Source: Zeugodacus cucurbitae
Lineage: Eukaryota; Arthropoda; Insecta; Diptera; Tephritidae
Length of the DNA: 64,000 nucleotides
NCBI RefSeq assembly: GCF_028554725.1
Contig: NC_071671.1
Span: 17,111,501 to 17,175,500, forward strand
Direction: 5' to 3'
The stretch's first letter is position 1. Every line of letters begins with the position of its first letter. Positions 34,405 to 45,345 of this stretch are shown here, one piece after another. A model generated the notes under the pieces. That model was not told the DNA's origin. It searched no databases and saw nothing but the letters and a program-made list of their open reading frames with translations. A program made the translations under genes and the position numbers.

Positions 34405-36464
34405 CCAGCATATCGGTATTCTGTTCTCTACCCACCCCTTTATATGGCATAGCATAGCGTAATTTTTCCCAAAATCTGGGATCTTCCCAATCCAAGTAAG
34501 TATTCATCTGCAAATATGCCCGCAATTCCTTATCCAATAACTCGTTGTTCGTAATTTCACCGTAATTCACAAGAATTATGCGCGTACGACCCTCATTCAA
34601 CGAGCATTGATGCGCTGTGCGAAACTCCATGCGCGCCCAATCCGATTCGATGAAGTGCTGCGACAGCACTATGATCGTACGACGCGACTGATCGACCGAT
34701 TCGATAATTTGTTCCGCTATATAGGCGCCCGGCAGCCAATTACGTTCGTGTGTGCATATGAGAAATGGTGGATCTTCGCTCTCTTCAAGACGCGGAAGTA
34801 GGGTGTGGTTGACGAAGTCAGCATCTTGATGGGCTTACGATATGAAAGCATCGAATTTTTTATTTTTATCCAATTCGGATTCTTTTATACAACAAGCCAA
34901 TATGTTGTGAGCATGTAGCCAGACTTTCACTTCCAAATTATATTTATAAAACAGTGCGATAAACAGCAGTGAAATAATAATGACTACTGTTGCGGTTGTG
35001 ACACTTGCGATCACAAATGGCGAACCTTCACCGTTAACCACAACTTTGCACAAGTCGTCCACATTTGCGGAGACCAGTGCAACATTCTTTAGGTTAACAC
35101 AGTGTAGCAGCTCGACATCGGGACTACGTCGCTGTTGTGCGCGTATGGTATACAAAAAATGCTGCGCAGTACAATCGCACCACCATGCATTTCCACTCAG
35201 ATACAAAAACTGTAGTTTATCGCTGTCATTGAGTAGTGCGCGCAACAAATCAGCACTTAAAGATTTTAGGCGATTACTACGTAGATCTAAAACCGTTAAA
35301 TTGACGGGCAGTTGAAAGAGGCTGACATTGGTGATTTGATTGTACGAGGCGTTGAGTTGCGTAACGTTGGCATAGCCGAAGGTGGTGTTTGGCGGCAAAA
35401 AAGTCAGCTGATTAACACTAATATCGAGTATTGAACTCGTGCGATTAACTTGTTCGGGGCGTGGCAGCTTGTCGATAACGTCGAGTTGTCTACCGTTGCA
35501 ATTGATGGTCAGCAAGTCGGATTGTGCGTAACAGTCGCAGTTTGTAGGACAAAATATCGGTTGCCAAGCACAAAGCTCGTCGCGTCGCAAATGTGCGATA
35601 TCCGTTAGTAGTTCGGTTGACGTCTCCTTACACTGTAAATCAGTGAAAAGCGGGCGATAATTATTATTGTAAATCCACGCCAATTTACAATCGCACACAA
35701 CAGAATTGTCGGTCAGTTCGATTTCGCGCACACAATCGTCTGTTGTATTTGGTAAATTTGTTAAGATGTCACACAAACGATTGTGACTCAAATCGATCAC
35801 CGTCGCATTAATCTTGGGCCTTCCTGTGTAAGTTTTAGGTTGCAACTTACTGTTGAACTCGATATATTGCTCTAAAACCAAAGGTATATCGTCATTGAAA
35901 TGTGTTAATAATTTGTCCCAAAAAATAGTTTTCAAGTTGTTCTTGCTTAAGTCTAGCCAATACAGGTAGAGCTTGTTTGGGCGAAGAGTTTTGGTGGTAG
36001 ATGTGTCAATAAATTGTAACTAAGATCCAGTATTAGAAGTTTACGCTGCTTTTCAAATAGTTTCTGTGGCACTACACTAATTTTATTGCTACTCAAATTC
36101 ACATAATTTAATTGAGTAAGTGATGTAAAGAGATTAGCGTCCAACACTGGCATATTATTTCCGACTAAGTCCAGTCCATCTGATCTCGGTAAAGCTTTTA
36201 AAATATTCCGTTGTCAAGGTGGGATTATTCCATGAACTTTCTACGTTAAGCTGAAGTTTGTAGCCTGAATTTCTATCAACATGTAATTCAAATGGTGTAA
36301 AGTCAATGTCATCTCTGGATATTACAATTATTTGTAGTTTAAGAATATTTTGAAATATAAGTTCAATATTTGTAACAGCAAGTTGCGAATTATAGATCAA
36401 AATTAGTTTATTCAGTTCATTTGTATATATAGGTTGTCGTTTCGAAGCAAGTTCTATATATATG

Positions 36465-36655
36465 TGTGGGATGTCCACAATAATAATAAATAAATTATAA
36501 TTCTTAAGTAGGATGTGTGTAGCTGCTGCTGCGAGATCACCAGAAAAAGGAAGGGTCGAACAGATGATATTTCAGTGTTGCCATATCAGCATCAAATAAT
36601 TATATTGCAGGGTTGCATTTTAGTTGATGATGTTGATTGAAGTTTGGCCTTGCCA
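36465..36655 (-). repeat. 3' LTR
   Basis: 191 bases, identical by eye to 41240-41430. On the element strand it starts TGGCAAGGCC and ends GGACATCCCACA. Confidence 0.9.
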
Positions 36656-38914
36656 CAACACTCCCCCCTATGCGGGAAAGCGAAAACGTACTCGTCGTCC
36701 AGATTTTGTTTGATATTCCTTCTGCTTAGTTGTTTGATTGGACGGGGTTTGTTTATCCTCTGCGACGAAAGCTGATTTTAATCGGTCGATGGAAATGTTC
36801 ACGTCCTTTCCTCGGATTTTGACTTTGAAAAATTTGTCATTTCGTTTGACTACGGGAAATGGTCCCTCGTATGGAGGTTGAAGAGGCTGACGAATTGCGT
36901 CATTGCGTACGAAAACTGATGGCGTTGACTGTAAATTCTTTTCCACGAACGGTGCATGCGCTGAGTTATTTGTTGTTGGTGACGGCTTCAGTGCCTGCAT
37001 GCGTAAGCGTAAATTTTGGACGAATTCGCATTCGTTAGCGTTGTGCGTATGTTTTTCCGAAAAGAACTGACCAGGTAATCGAACAGTGTTTCCGTAAACC
37101 ATTTCTGCGGGTGTCGCTTTTAAGTCCTCTCTCCATGAAGAACGAAAACCTAAAAGAATTAGTGGGAGTACTTCGACCCATTTGTCTGTCATGTAGCATT
37201 TTATTGCTGTTTTCAAAGATCTATGCCACCGCTCTATAAGCCCATTTGACGCTGGGTGATATGCGGTTGTACGTAAATGTTTTACGCCTAACAGTCTGGA
37301 AAGATCTCGGAAGAGTGCAGATTCAAATTGTCTGCCCTGATCCGTTGTTATTCTACTCGGTACCCCAAATCTGGCGATCCAGTGTGTGTAGAAATTGAAT
37401 GCTATTGTTTCTGTCGTCATGTCTTCGAGCGGGTATGCCTCCAACCACCGGGAATAGCGATCGACTATAGTCAAGCAGTATCGATATCCCTTGCAAGGTG
37501 GTAATGGCCCTACAATGTCCATGTTAATATGGTCAAATCGTTGTTCCGGTAACATAAATGTTGATAGTGGTGCTCTGTTGTGGCGTTGTATTTTGGATCT
37601 TTGGCATGGGATGCACTGCCTGGACCATAAGCGGCAATCTTTTCGGAGACCAGGCCATACGACCTTCTCCGCGATTAATTTTGTGGTTTTAGCCGCGCCG
37701 GTGTGTGCCATGTTGTGTATTGAGTCGAAAGCTGTTTTGCGAAATGCCGGAGTTAAGTACGGTCGGACTTTGTTGGTGCTTACATCGCAAAAGATTTCTG
37801 TATCTGTGCCTGGAATCGGAAAAGTTTTCATTGTTAGGTTGCAATTCGAATTAAGTAAACGTTTGAATTCTGAGTCGGACTTTTGACTCTCCGCAAGTTT
37901 GGCGAAGTCGAGAGTGTTTGGAGTATGTATGGCGTCGATGCGTGACATTGTATCAGCTACTATGTTGTCTTTTCCGGGGATGTATCGAATGTCTGTTGTG
38001 AATTGTGCGATAAATTCAGAATGACGCATTTGACGCGGGGATGCCTTTTCTAGCTTTTGCTGGAACACATATTGTAATGGTTTGTGGTCCGTAAGGATGA
38101 AAAATGGTCTACCTTCGAGCATATGTTGAAAATATTTCACTGCTTTGTACGCCGCTAATAGTTCTCGATCGTAAGTGCTGTATCTTGTTTGTGGTTCGGT
38201 AAGGCGTTCGGAATAAAAGCCTAGTGGTTGCCACTGGTTGTTGTCGTGTTGTTGTAGTATAGCTCCTACAGCAGTTCCCGAAGCATCTACAGTTAAACTT
38301 AGTTGTGCCGCGGGCTTGGGGTAAGCGAGTAGAGTTGCATTACATAATTCGTTTTTGCATTGCTGAAATGCCTCTTTTGCTTCGTCGGTCCACTCTACAA
38401 GTGATGTGTCGTTTTTGGTGTTACCTTTCACTAACTTGAATAAGCTCATTTGTGTGTTTGCAGCGCAGGGCAAAAATCTTCGAAAAAAGTTTATCATGCC
38501 GAGGAAACGTCGCAAATCACATGACCTGGTTGGTAATTTAAAATTTCGAATGGCTTGAACCTGTTCTTCTGGTGGTGAGATTCCATTGCCGTTTATTTTG
38601 AATCCTAAAAATTTCACTTGTGGCTGGCCTAGTATGCATTTCGAGCGGTTGATGACTAGTCCGTATTCGCGTAGCTTTTCAAATACTAATTGGAGATGTT
38701 GGCGATGTTGGTTCATGTCCTTTGATGATATCAATATATCATCGAGATATGGACAGGCGAAATCGTATTCGCGGAAGATGTGATCCATGAATCTTTGGAA
38801 GGTTTGACTGGCGTTCCTAAGACCAAAACACATGAACGGAAATTCAAACAAGCCAAATGGCGTAGTAATTGCTGTCTTTGGAATGTCGTTTGGTTCCACA
38901 GGAATCTGGTGGTA

Positions 38915-40262
38915 TGCCCGGCGCAGATCGAGTGTTGAGAAAATTCTGCAACCATGCAGTGAATGTGTGAAGTCGTGGAGGTGTGGAAGGGGATACCTGT
39001 CGGGCTCGGTGACAACGTTTAATCGCCTGAAGTCTCCACATGGTCTCCACTCGCCGTTTTTCTTCTTCGTCATATGTAATGGGCTTGCCCATGGACTGCG
39101 AGATGGACGACAAATGCCTGCGTCCAACAAAAATTGTATCTCGGCTTTTGCGGCTTTCAGTTTCTCAGGTGATAAACGTCTCGGTTTGGAGAAAACTGGT
39201 GGCCCTTTCGTGACGATGTGGTGTGTGACCAAGTGATGTTGTTTTTTGGTTGTGAAATTTTCTATTGTGATGTCTTGGAACTTTCTCAATAAATCCTGGA
39301 ATTGTTGATTTTCATTAATGCAAGATAAATTCAAATCTACTTCATTATTAGCTGACACTGAACATAGTTTGCTGATGCTTGTGATGTCGTCGATTAGTTT
39401 TCTTTGTCGTAAGTTGACTGATAGGTTGAAATGTGATAGAAAATCCGCTCCGATGATGGCTTGCGACACGTCGGCAATGATAAAGTTCCAGGAAAATTGT
39501 CGTCGTAGACCTAAATTGAGGAACATTACTTTTTCACCATAAGTTTTTATGGTCGACCTATTCGCTGCGTAGAGGTAGTTATTTTTGTTGCCCGGCGCAG
39601 ATCGAGTGTTGAGAAAATTCTGCAACCATGCAGTGAATGTGTGAAGTCGTGGAGGTGTGGAAGGGGATACCTGTCGGGCTCGGTGACAACGTTTAATCGC
39701 CTGAAGTCTCCACATGGTCTCCACTCGCCGTTTTTCTTCTTCGTCATATGTAATGGGCTTGCCCATGGACTGCGAGATGGACGACAAATGCCTGCGTCCA
39801 ACAAAAATTGTATCTCGGCTTTTGCGGCTTTCAGTTTCTCAGGTGATAAACGTCTCGGTTTGGAGAAAACTGGTGGCCCTTTCGTGACGATGTGGTGTGT
39901 GACCAAGTGATGTTGTTTTTTGGTTGTGAAATTTTCTATTGTGATGTCTTGGAACTTTCTCAATAAATCCTGGAATTGTTGATTTTCATTAATGCAAGAT
40001 AAATTCAAATCTACTTCATTATTAGCTGACACTGAACATAGTTTGCTGATGCTTGTGATGTCGTCGATTAGTTTTCTTTGTCGTAAGTTGACTGATAGGT
40101 TGAAATGTGATAGAAAATCCGCTCCGATGATGGCTTGCGACACGTCGGCAATGATAAAGTTCCAGGAAAATTGTCGTCGTAGACCTAAATTGAGGAACAT
40201 TACTTTTTCACCATAAGTTTTTATGGTCGACCTATTCGCTGCGTAGAGGTAGTTATTTTTGT
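38915..40262. repeat. Exact 674-bp tandem duplication inside pol
   Basis: 38915-39588 and 39589-40262 are identical in every stretch I compared, including translated shadow frames on the other strand. The unit covers the end of protease and the first third of RT. The junction is at 39588/39589 (TTTTTGT then TGCCCGG). Either a very recent event or an assembly error. Confidence 0.9.
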
Positions 40263-40415
40263 CAGGATGTCTACGTTGTTGTTGCGTCGGTGGAATTACG
40301 CTGACTTCGGCTCCTGTGTCGATAAGGAAATTCATTGCGGATTTTTTGTCTCGAACGATTAAGCGGCGGTTTGTGTTGTTGAGCCTGTCGTCGGCCGCCA
40401 TTGACGACAGACTAG

Positions 40416-41213
40416 TTAGTTTAACTTTTTTGCGCAGGGGCTGCGACATTTTTTGGCTTCGTTGCCGAATTTCAGGTGGTACCAGCACAGACCATTTGAG
40501 CTGTCATTTTGCTTGCCGGAACGAGATGGAGGACGGTTCCTGCTTCGACTTCTGGATCGATGATTAATATTTGCTTTAATCGAAGCTATCTCTTTTACAA
40601 TTTCAGCTAATTGTTTCTCGATGCTGGATTGCGCTTGTGTGGTTATGTGTTGGGCTTCGACCGCGTGTACCTGTGGTGTGTCGCTAACCTCACTTATTTT
40701 GTCTGCGAGTAGGGCTAATTTGTCCAGAGGTTCATTGCTGATGGAAATTATTAGGCGCATGTTGGATGGTAGTCGACTCATCCAGATGGACTTTAGAATG
40801 TTGTCATTTATTTCGCTGCCGGCTAAACTACGCATTTCACGCAAGAGCTGTGATGGCCGCATATCACCAAGCTCTTGCTCTTGCAGTAGTTTTTTAACAC
40901 GTTTTTGCTCCGAGTCAGCGAATTGCGTGATTAAGCGATTTTTCAGCGTGAGATATAAGTCACTGTTTGGGGGATTTAAAATTATATCACTTATTTGAGC
41001 CAGCACGTTGCTTTCTATTGCGGCCACGATGGTGTGGTACTTGGTTTTGTCGCTCGTTATTCCTCCGGTAATGAATTGCGACTCCACTTGCGCGATCCAC
41101 AGTTCTGGCTTTGCGTGCCAGAATGGTGGAATCTTTATCGAAACTTTTGCCACTTCCACGTTGCGGGCGTGCAAATTTTCTTCTAACTGGTTGAGTGCTT
41201 CGTCCTCGGCCAT
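40416..41213 (-). CDS. gag: Gag protein of the CsRn1-type retrotransposon
   Basis: A 265-residue protein that would form the intracellular particle of the LTR retrotransposon. The N-terminal two-thirds is the capsid-like region (IPPFWHAKPELWIAQVESQF near residue 30, then SDLYLTLKNRLITQFADSE near 85). A basic Ser/Arg-rich linker (HRSRSRSRNRPPSRS) follows near residue 219, then the zinc motif CWYHLKFGNEAKKCRSPC (C-x2-H-x9-C-x3-C), typical of the CsRn1 clade, unlike the usual CCHC. The start at 41213 is the first ATG after the primer site. A -1 frameshift heptamer lies four codons before the stop and leads into pol. The frame is intact. Confidence 0.85.
   Translation of the reverse strand: MAEDEALNQLEENLHARNVEVAKVSIKIPPFWHAKPELWIAQVESQFITGGITSDKTKYHTIVAAIESNVLAQISDIILNPPNSDLYLTLKNRLITQFADSEQKRVKKLLQEQELGDMRPSQLLREMRSLAGSEINDNILKSIWMSRLPSNMRLIISISNEPLDKLALLADKISEVSDTPQVHAVEAQHITTQAQSSIEKQLAEIVKEIASIKANINHRSRSRSRNRPPSRSGKQNDSSNGLCWYHLKFGNEAKKCRSPCAKKLN
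40425..40431 (-). promoter_or_regulatory. Programmed -1 frameshift heptamer between gag and pol
   Basis: The minus strand reads A-AAA-AAG in exactly the phase required for a -1 slip (gag codons GCA-AAA-AAG-TTA-AAC-TAA). The pol frame is -1 relative to gag and is open across this point, so slippage here joins the zinc motif of gag to protease. No downstream pseudoknot was examined in detail. Confidence 0.7.
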
Positions 41214-41220
41214 TTTAACT

Positions 41221-41236
41221 TACGTCGGGGTCACCA
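41221..41236 (-). promoter_or_regulatory. tRNA-Trp primer binding site
   Basis: TGGTGACCCCGACGTA on the minus strand, three bases after the 5' LTR, is complementary over 15 bases to the 3' end of insect/animal tRNA-Trp (…ACGTCGGGGTCA plus CCA). Confidence 0.75.
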
Positions 41237-41239
41237 ATA

Positions 41240-41430
41240 TGTGGGATGTCCACAATAATAATAAATAAATTATAATTCTTAAGTAGGATGTGTGTAGCTG
41301 CTGCTGCGAGATCACCAGAAAAAGGAAGGGTCGAACAGATGATATTTCAGTGTTGCCATATCAGCATCAAATAATTATATTGCAGGGTTGCATTTTAGTT
41401 GATGATGTTGATTGAAGTTTGGCCTTGCCA
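41240..41430 (-). repeat. 5' LTR
   Basis: 191 bases identical to the 3' LTR. The element's transcription would start here on the minus strand. Confidence 0.9.
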
Positions 41431-42032
41431 TTTGCCTTTGCAATTTATCTCATCCAAATAACTTGAGTTGTGTAGCAAGTTAATATTTAGTTTTGTTTCT
41501 TTTGGACAAACCACTAACATTTCGCCCCCGTTTGAATCCAAGCCCATGTAAATATCACCGAATTCATCGTCAATACGACAAGAAACACCAAAATAACAAA
41601 AATAAGAGATTCCTTCATACGAAGGGCAATGCTCATCGTATTGCGGTAGATCGATAAGTTCGGTAATGTTCGATTCGGCAACGAGCACAAACACAACCTT
41701 GTTGTTGTTTAATAGTAAATCACTTAGTATATAGACGAGTATTATATACATATTTAGTAGTTTCAGTTTGATTGAGTTTAATATTTATTTTTCCTCCACG
41801 CCAAATAGACCTTGCAGACCAATTTACATTTGCGAAATACTAAATAATAAGTTTGAGATTCTATCAGTTTAACTCATTTAAATAGTTCTTTAATTTCTTA
41901 TCAAGAAAATATTTGTAAAACCGCAAACCCGAATTGTTGGCTAGTTGTTGTTGTGAAATTTATAAAAACCAAATCATACTCTAACACGAATTTACACTCA
42001 GGTTTTGAAGGGAGAGCAATATTAAATATGTA

Positions 42033-44147
42033 CAGTATAAACTCGGTAACCGCAACCCTCGATACACGCAACTCCTCGATTCATGCAACACTATAAAACA
42101 TAGCATTGTAACCTTTATAAGTGCAGCTACTCAAAAATATTGACCTCAATAACTGCAACTTTACATCTAAATATGTTTTGCATCAGTTCTTTTTTGTCGG
42201 TTTCTTCTTATGGCATTTTTTTGTTATGTATTCACAAACTGATCGTTATTTTACCGTTGCTCTGTCGACTTTGCTGTTTTTTGTGTGCGTTAAGAGCAAT
42301 TGTCAACAAATGACTTTCATTATCAGTTTATTTTGCAACACGCCAGTAGTGTTTTATGTGTAAAAGTCATGGTGGTCACAAAAAAATTAATAAAACTAAC
42401 AATTAAAGAAAAAACTGAAATTTTGGATAAACTAGAAAGTGGTGTATCAACAAAAGCTCTTTGTATTGATTATAAAGTTCACAGATCGACAATAACAAGA
42501 ATAAAGAAGAAAAAAGCTTGTATTCTTAAATATGCCACAAATATGGAAGCTGGGCCAGGAAAACGTCAAACCTTAAAATCTTGTGAATACCCAAGAATGG
42601 AAAAGGCTCTCTACAAGTGGTTTTTGAAACAAAGGAGTGAAAATGTGCCTATATCCGTCGGTATCGTCAAAGCAAAAGCTCGCAAGCTCCATGAGAAAAT
42701 AAGAGAAAAGACAGGATGTTTTCATGCAAGTAATGGTTGGGTATCTAATTTCAAAAAGCGATATGGCCTCCGCCACTTGAAAATTTTTGGAGAGAAGCTT
42801 TCCAATAAGACAGCGTCCGTCGGCCCATTTGTAATACGTTTTAGAAATAAAATCAAGGAGCTTGATCTTTCTGCAGAACAAATTTACAATGCCGACGAGT
42901 CCGGATTGTTTTTCAGGCAGATACCAGATAAAACGTTGGTGAGCTTCAAGGAATCATCTGCTCCTGGTCGGAAAGTTAGTAAGGAAAGAATAACATTTCT
43001 CGCATGCACAAAGGCTTCGGGTACGCACAAAGTTAAGCTCTTTGTCATTGGAAAAGCAAAAAACCCTAGAGCATTCAAAAATTTTCAAAAAATGCCCGTT
43101 GTCTACAAGGCTAACAAGAACTCGTGGATGACTTATTTGTTTTTCGAAGACTGGTTTCATCATACGTTTGTTCCTGAGGTGAGAAATACGAAATGTATTG
43201 AATTTTTGTTTAAAATGTATTTGTATTTTTTTGGATTGTTATAGGTACGCGAATTTCTAGAATTCAAGGGACTTCCCAAAAAAGCCCTATTGGTCTTGGA
43301 TAACGCCCCGTGTCATCCTAAAGACAATGAGATGAAAAGTGATGATGGAATGATAACCGTTATGTGTCTTCCACCTAACTGTACCGCGATCCTCCAACCA
43401 ATGGACCAAAACGTTATTAACTTAACAAAAGTCTATTACAAAAAAAGTCTTTTGGAGCATTTAATAGGGAATAAAACCACTCATCTGGAGGAAAAAATAA
43501 AGGAATTCAACTTAAGACATGCTATCTGTCTTCTTGTAAATTCATGGGAAAAAGTGTCAGCAAGCTCCATTCGCAAGTGCTGGAATATTTTAATGAAACC
43601 AGATGTTGAGTGGAGTGAAGAGGACGATATTCCTCTCAGCATTCTAAAAAGAGAAATTGAAAATGAACGCGCAATCCTTGTACCAATGCTCCAAGAACTT
43701 GCACCAAATGATTCGTTCACAAATGAAGAGCTAAATGAATGGATGCACGAAAGTGTTGCTTATCAAGAAGTGGATAAAGAAGCCGTAGAAATTGAAAATT
43801 CTGATGTTATTCCACCTCCTAAAATAAAAGTATCAGTTGCTATGCAATCTTTTAACACATGCATTCAGTGGGCTGAGGAAAACGATATTCCAATAAAAGA
43901 CATTATATTTCTGAAAGAGCTTCGTGAAAGAGCCATAATAAAAACACTTAATAAGAAGAAAGTGCATACAACAATACCCGATATGTTTAAAAAATAAAAT
44001 TTTTAATAAAAAAATAAGCTTTCTATATCATAAAACGATTTTCATTTGTCATATTTCTTGTTATATATTTTTCCTCGTTGGGTGCAACAAACTCAATAAG
44101 TGCAACTACCTAGATTTCTATTAGTTGCGATTACCGAGTTCGTACTG
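42033..44147 (+). mobile_element. Complete pogo/Tigger DNA transposon
   Basis: A 2115-bp element flanked by TA on both sides (42031-42032 and 44148-44149). The ends are a 24-base inverted repeat with three mismatches: CAGTATAAACTCGGTAACCG at the left and, inverted, CAGTACGAACTCGGTAATCG at the right. A transposase gene with one small intron fills the middle. It lies about 0.3 kb upstream of the Toll pseudogene ATG, in the opposite orientation. With open frame, good splice sites and matching ends it could be an autonomous copy. Confidence 0.9.
42369..43997 (+). CDS. Tigger/pogo-type transposase (jerky/CENP-B-like), one intron
   Basis: Cut-and-paste transposase of the pogo group. Exon 1 is 42369-43178 (270 codons), the intron 43179-43244 (66 bp, GTGAGA...TTATAG), and exon 2 43245-43997, giving 520 residues with no stop. 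The N terminus has a pipsqueak-type helix-turn-helix (LTIKEKTEILDKLESGVSTK near residue 11). A CENP-B-like second DNA-binding domain follows (ALYKWFLKQRSENVPIS, then GWVSNFKKRYGL). The DDE_1 core has D176 in YNADESGLFF, D289 in LVLDNAPCHP and D324 in LQPMDQNVI. The ATG at 42369 is chosen because homology starts there; an in-frame ATG lies 69 bases upstream. Length and domain order are those of complete Tigger proteins. Confidence 0.88.
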
Positions 44148-44149
44148 TA

Positions 44150-44557
44150 CAGTTTGATTTTTGTGTAATCGATTATATATGGATAGCGAATATTCAATAA
44201 TCGATAATTTATCGATAACAAATTTAAAGCAATCGCTAATATATCGTTAATATCGCCAGAGTAATCAATAATATATCGATAATTAATCGACTTTTAAATT
44301 TTTAATATTTTTATACTTCGCAACATTAAAAAATGTTTCGTTTATTATGTATTGAAAACCACTCATTTAATTCGGTTTTTATCGCTTCAGCATTTTGTTA
44401 TATTTTTGAATATTTGACAATTATGGCTACTCATTGTACTTCCAGGTTTAATAAATCGTATAGAATAGTTCAATTATTGCAACCTAATTTGTTAATTAGT
44501 TACTGACTGAGCCCCATTCGCGAACCGCATATTGTTGTTTATTTGAAGATCGAAGAA
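44150..44557 (-). promoter_or_regulatory. Toll upstream block with TATCGATA motifs
   Basis: ATCGATAA-type motifs cluster here (about 44200-44290), including TATCGATA, the Drosophila DRE core. Similar ATCGATA clusters lie upstream of the other two Toll copies (54720-54770 and 62110-62170). GGCTACTCATTGTACTTCC near 44424 recurs at 54890. The block was separated from the pseudogene by the Tigger insertion. The regulatory role is an inference from conservation between duplicates. Confidence 0.35.
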
Positions 44558-45345
44558 CGACGGAAGCAAGGGAATGCGGTTCCTGTGGGTCGCAAGTACA
44601 GAGTTCACCAATAGAATAACGAATGTTATTTGAGTCAATACCACCGGTTAATGGTACGTACAATATTCTCAACATATCATGGACCACGTACAACTCAATT
44701 TACAGGACAATGCCCCATAATCCGACAATCATTAAAGCAAATATCTCTACACCTCCAAGTCAGTTACATACATTTTTTGCTATCATCATTCGACATGTTT
44801 TCCATAGAACCCTTCCAACCTGTGGCATTTTTACAAGGATAATATATCAGAAGACTTTGTACATCAAATTTGTGTTGGTTCACGAAACTCCGATCTTGAA
44901 TGAATGAGGAATGAAACACTCCGCAAGGCCAAAAGTTTAACAGCATCGAAAATTATCATTTGGGGGCAAATTCACAATAGCGCGAAAACGAGCATTACGC
45001 AATGCCTCGAGATGTTCTGTGGAATCAATTAGTTTACAACTTCGCGTTTCTAATTTCCGCCGCAAACTGTCAGTAATTCCACGCTGAACTGCTGCCGACA
45101 AAATAAAGGATTGGCTCAAATCATCGAATCTATGGCGCTATGTGAAGAAATGCCAGCTGACCACAAACATGCGAATTGCAATGCCGAACGATGCATCCGC
45201 AGAAAATTTTCCCGAACAATTGCTGACTTTCGGTAATGGTCGAGAACATGCCAACGAAACGAGTGGATGTATCAACCAACCAAAACTTTACAACGGAAGA
45301 AAATTGATGAAAAATGTAATTAACGCGACGAGTGACAGTATGAGT
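44558..45345 (+). pseudogene. Helitron mid-region and helicase relic, unit 1
   Basis: Plus-strand text follows the order of Helitron proteins: RRKQGNAVPVGRKYRVHQ (44558), NNECYL, VNGTY, PSQLHTFFAIII (44754-44790), PSNLWHFYKDNISEDFVHQI (44811-44870), SKIIIWGQIHNSAK (Walker B region, normally IIWDE), LSVIPR, LKSSNLWRYVKKC and QLTTNMRIAM, ENFPEQLLTFGNG and INQPKLYNG (45280). Several stops and a jump near the end mark decay. It lies on the 5' side of the Toll pseudogene; the Rep half (32.8-33.5 kb) lies on its other side. Walker A is not recognisable. Confidence 0.85.

Larger units (their letters stand above)
36668..40488 (-). pseudogene. pol: pol polyprotein gene split by a 674-bp duplication
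   Basis: Enzymatic polyprotein of the LTR retrotransposon. The upstream part (40488-39547) holds the aspartic protease (LIDTGAEVSVIP and IIGADFL) and the start of reverse transcriptase. The downstream part (39787-36668) is a 1039-codon frame with the remaining RT (CPYLDDILIS catalytic box), RNase H (LTVDASGTAVGAIL, YDRELLAAY), the integrase zinc region (H and C pairs, CIPCQRSK), the integrase core (MDIVGPLP, TTDQGRQFES, NGLIERWH) and a C-terminal domain. Because 674 is not a multiple of three, the tandem duplication puts the two parts out of frame. The stop overlaps the polypurine tract. Apart from the duplication both parts look undamaged. Confidence 0.9.
36465..41430 (-). mobile_element. 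Ty3/gypsy LTR retrotransposon, CsRn1-type, inserted in Toll pseudogene
   Basis: A complete element of 4966 bp with identical 191-bp LTRs (TG...CA on the coding strand), a primer site complementary to the 3' end of tRNA-Trp, gag, pro-RT-RNaseH-integrase, and a polypurine tract (minus strand, 36656-36670). The tRNA-Trp primer and the C-x2-H-x9-C-x3-C zinc motif in gag are the two hallmarks of the CsRn1 clade. The flanks are CAAA on one side and CATA on the other, so no perfect target duplication remains. An exact 674-bp tandem duplication inside pol disrupts it. LTR identity implies a recent insertion, yet it lies in an old pseudogene. Confidence 0.9.
34325..41751 (-). pseudogene. Toll-type receptor pseudogene, unit 1
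   Basis: Homologous along its length to the intact copies at 51.9 and 59.2 kb. The signal peptide and N-terminal cysteine region lie at 41751-41431. An LTR retrotransposon occupies 36465-41430. The ectodomain resumes at 36464. A one-base insertion near 36177 shifts frame. About 35 codons are missing after PPKLFAQT (near 35985). A second deletion of about 30 codons removes an LRR after LSHNRLC. The LRR cap (CPTNCDCYAQSDLL), the last LRRs and the membrane span are open down to KKFDAFIS, where Tyr is replaced by TAA (34835-34837). The rest of the TIR is still readable, with Ala for Pro in GAYIPEQ, and its 3' end carries a short tandem duplication. Not functional as a receptor. Confidence 0.9.

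Noticed and set aside
38832..39910. Plus-strand frames of 74-134 codons inside pol, some present twice with identical protein
   Set aside because: Shadows of pol; the duplication of these frames only reflects the 674-bp tandem repeat.
34835..41751. Unit 1 Toll as a functional TIR-less decoy receptor in this assembly
   Set aside because: The ectodomain is also broken by a frameshift, two deletions and a 5-kb retrotransposon, so no continuous product is possible.
44937..45119. 60-codon minus-strand frame as a small gene
   Set aside because: The plus strand of the same bases is clearly Helitron helicase (LWRYVKKC, QLTTNMRIAM), so the frame is a shadow.
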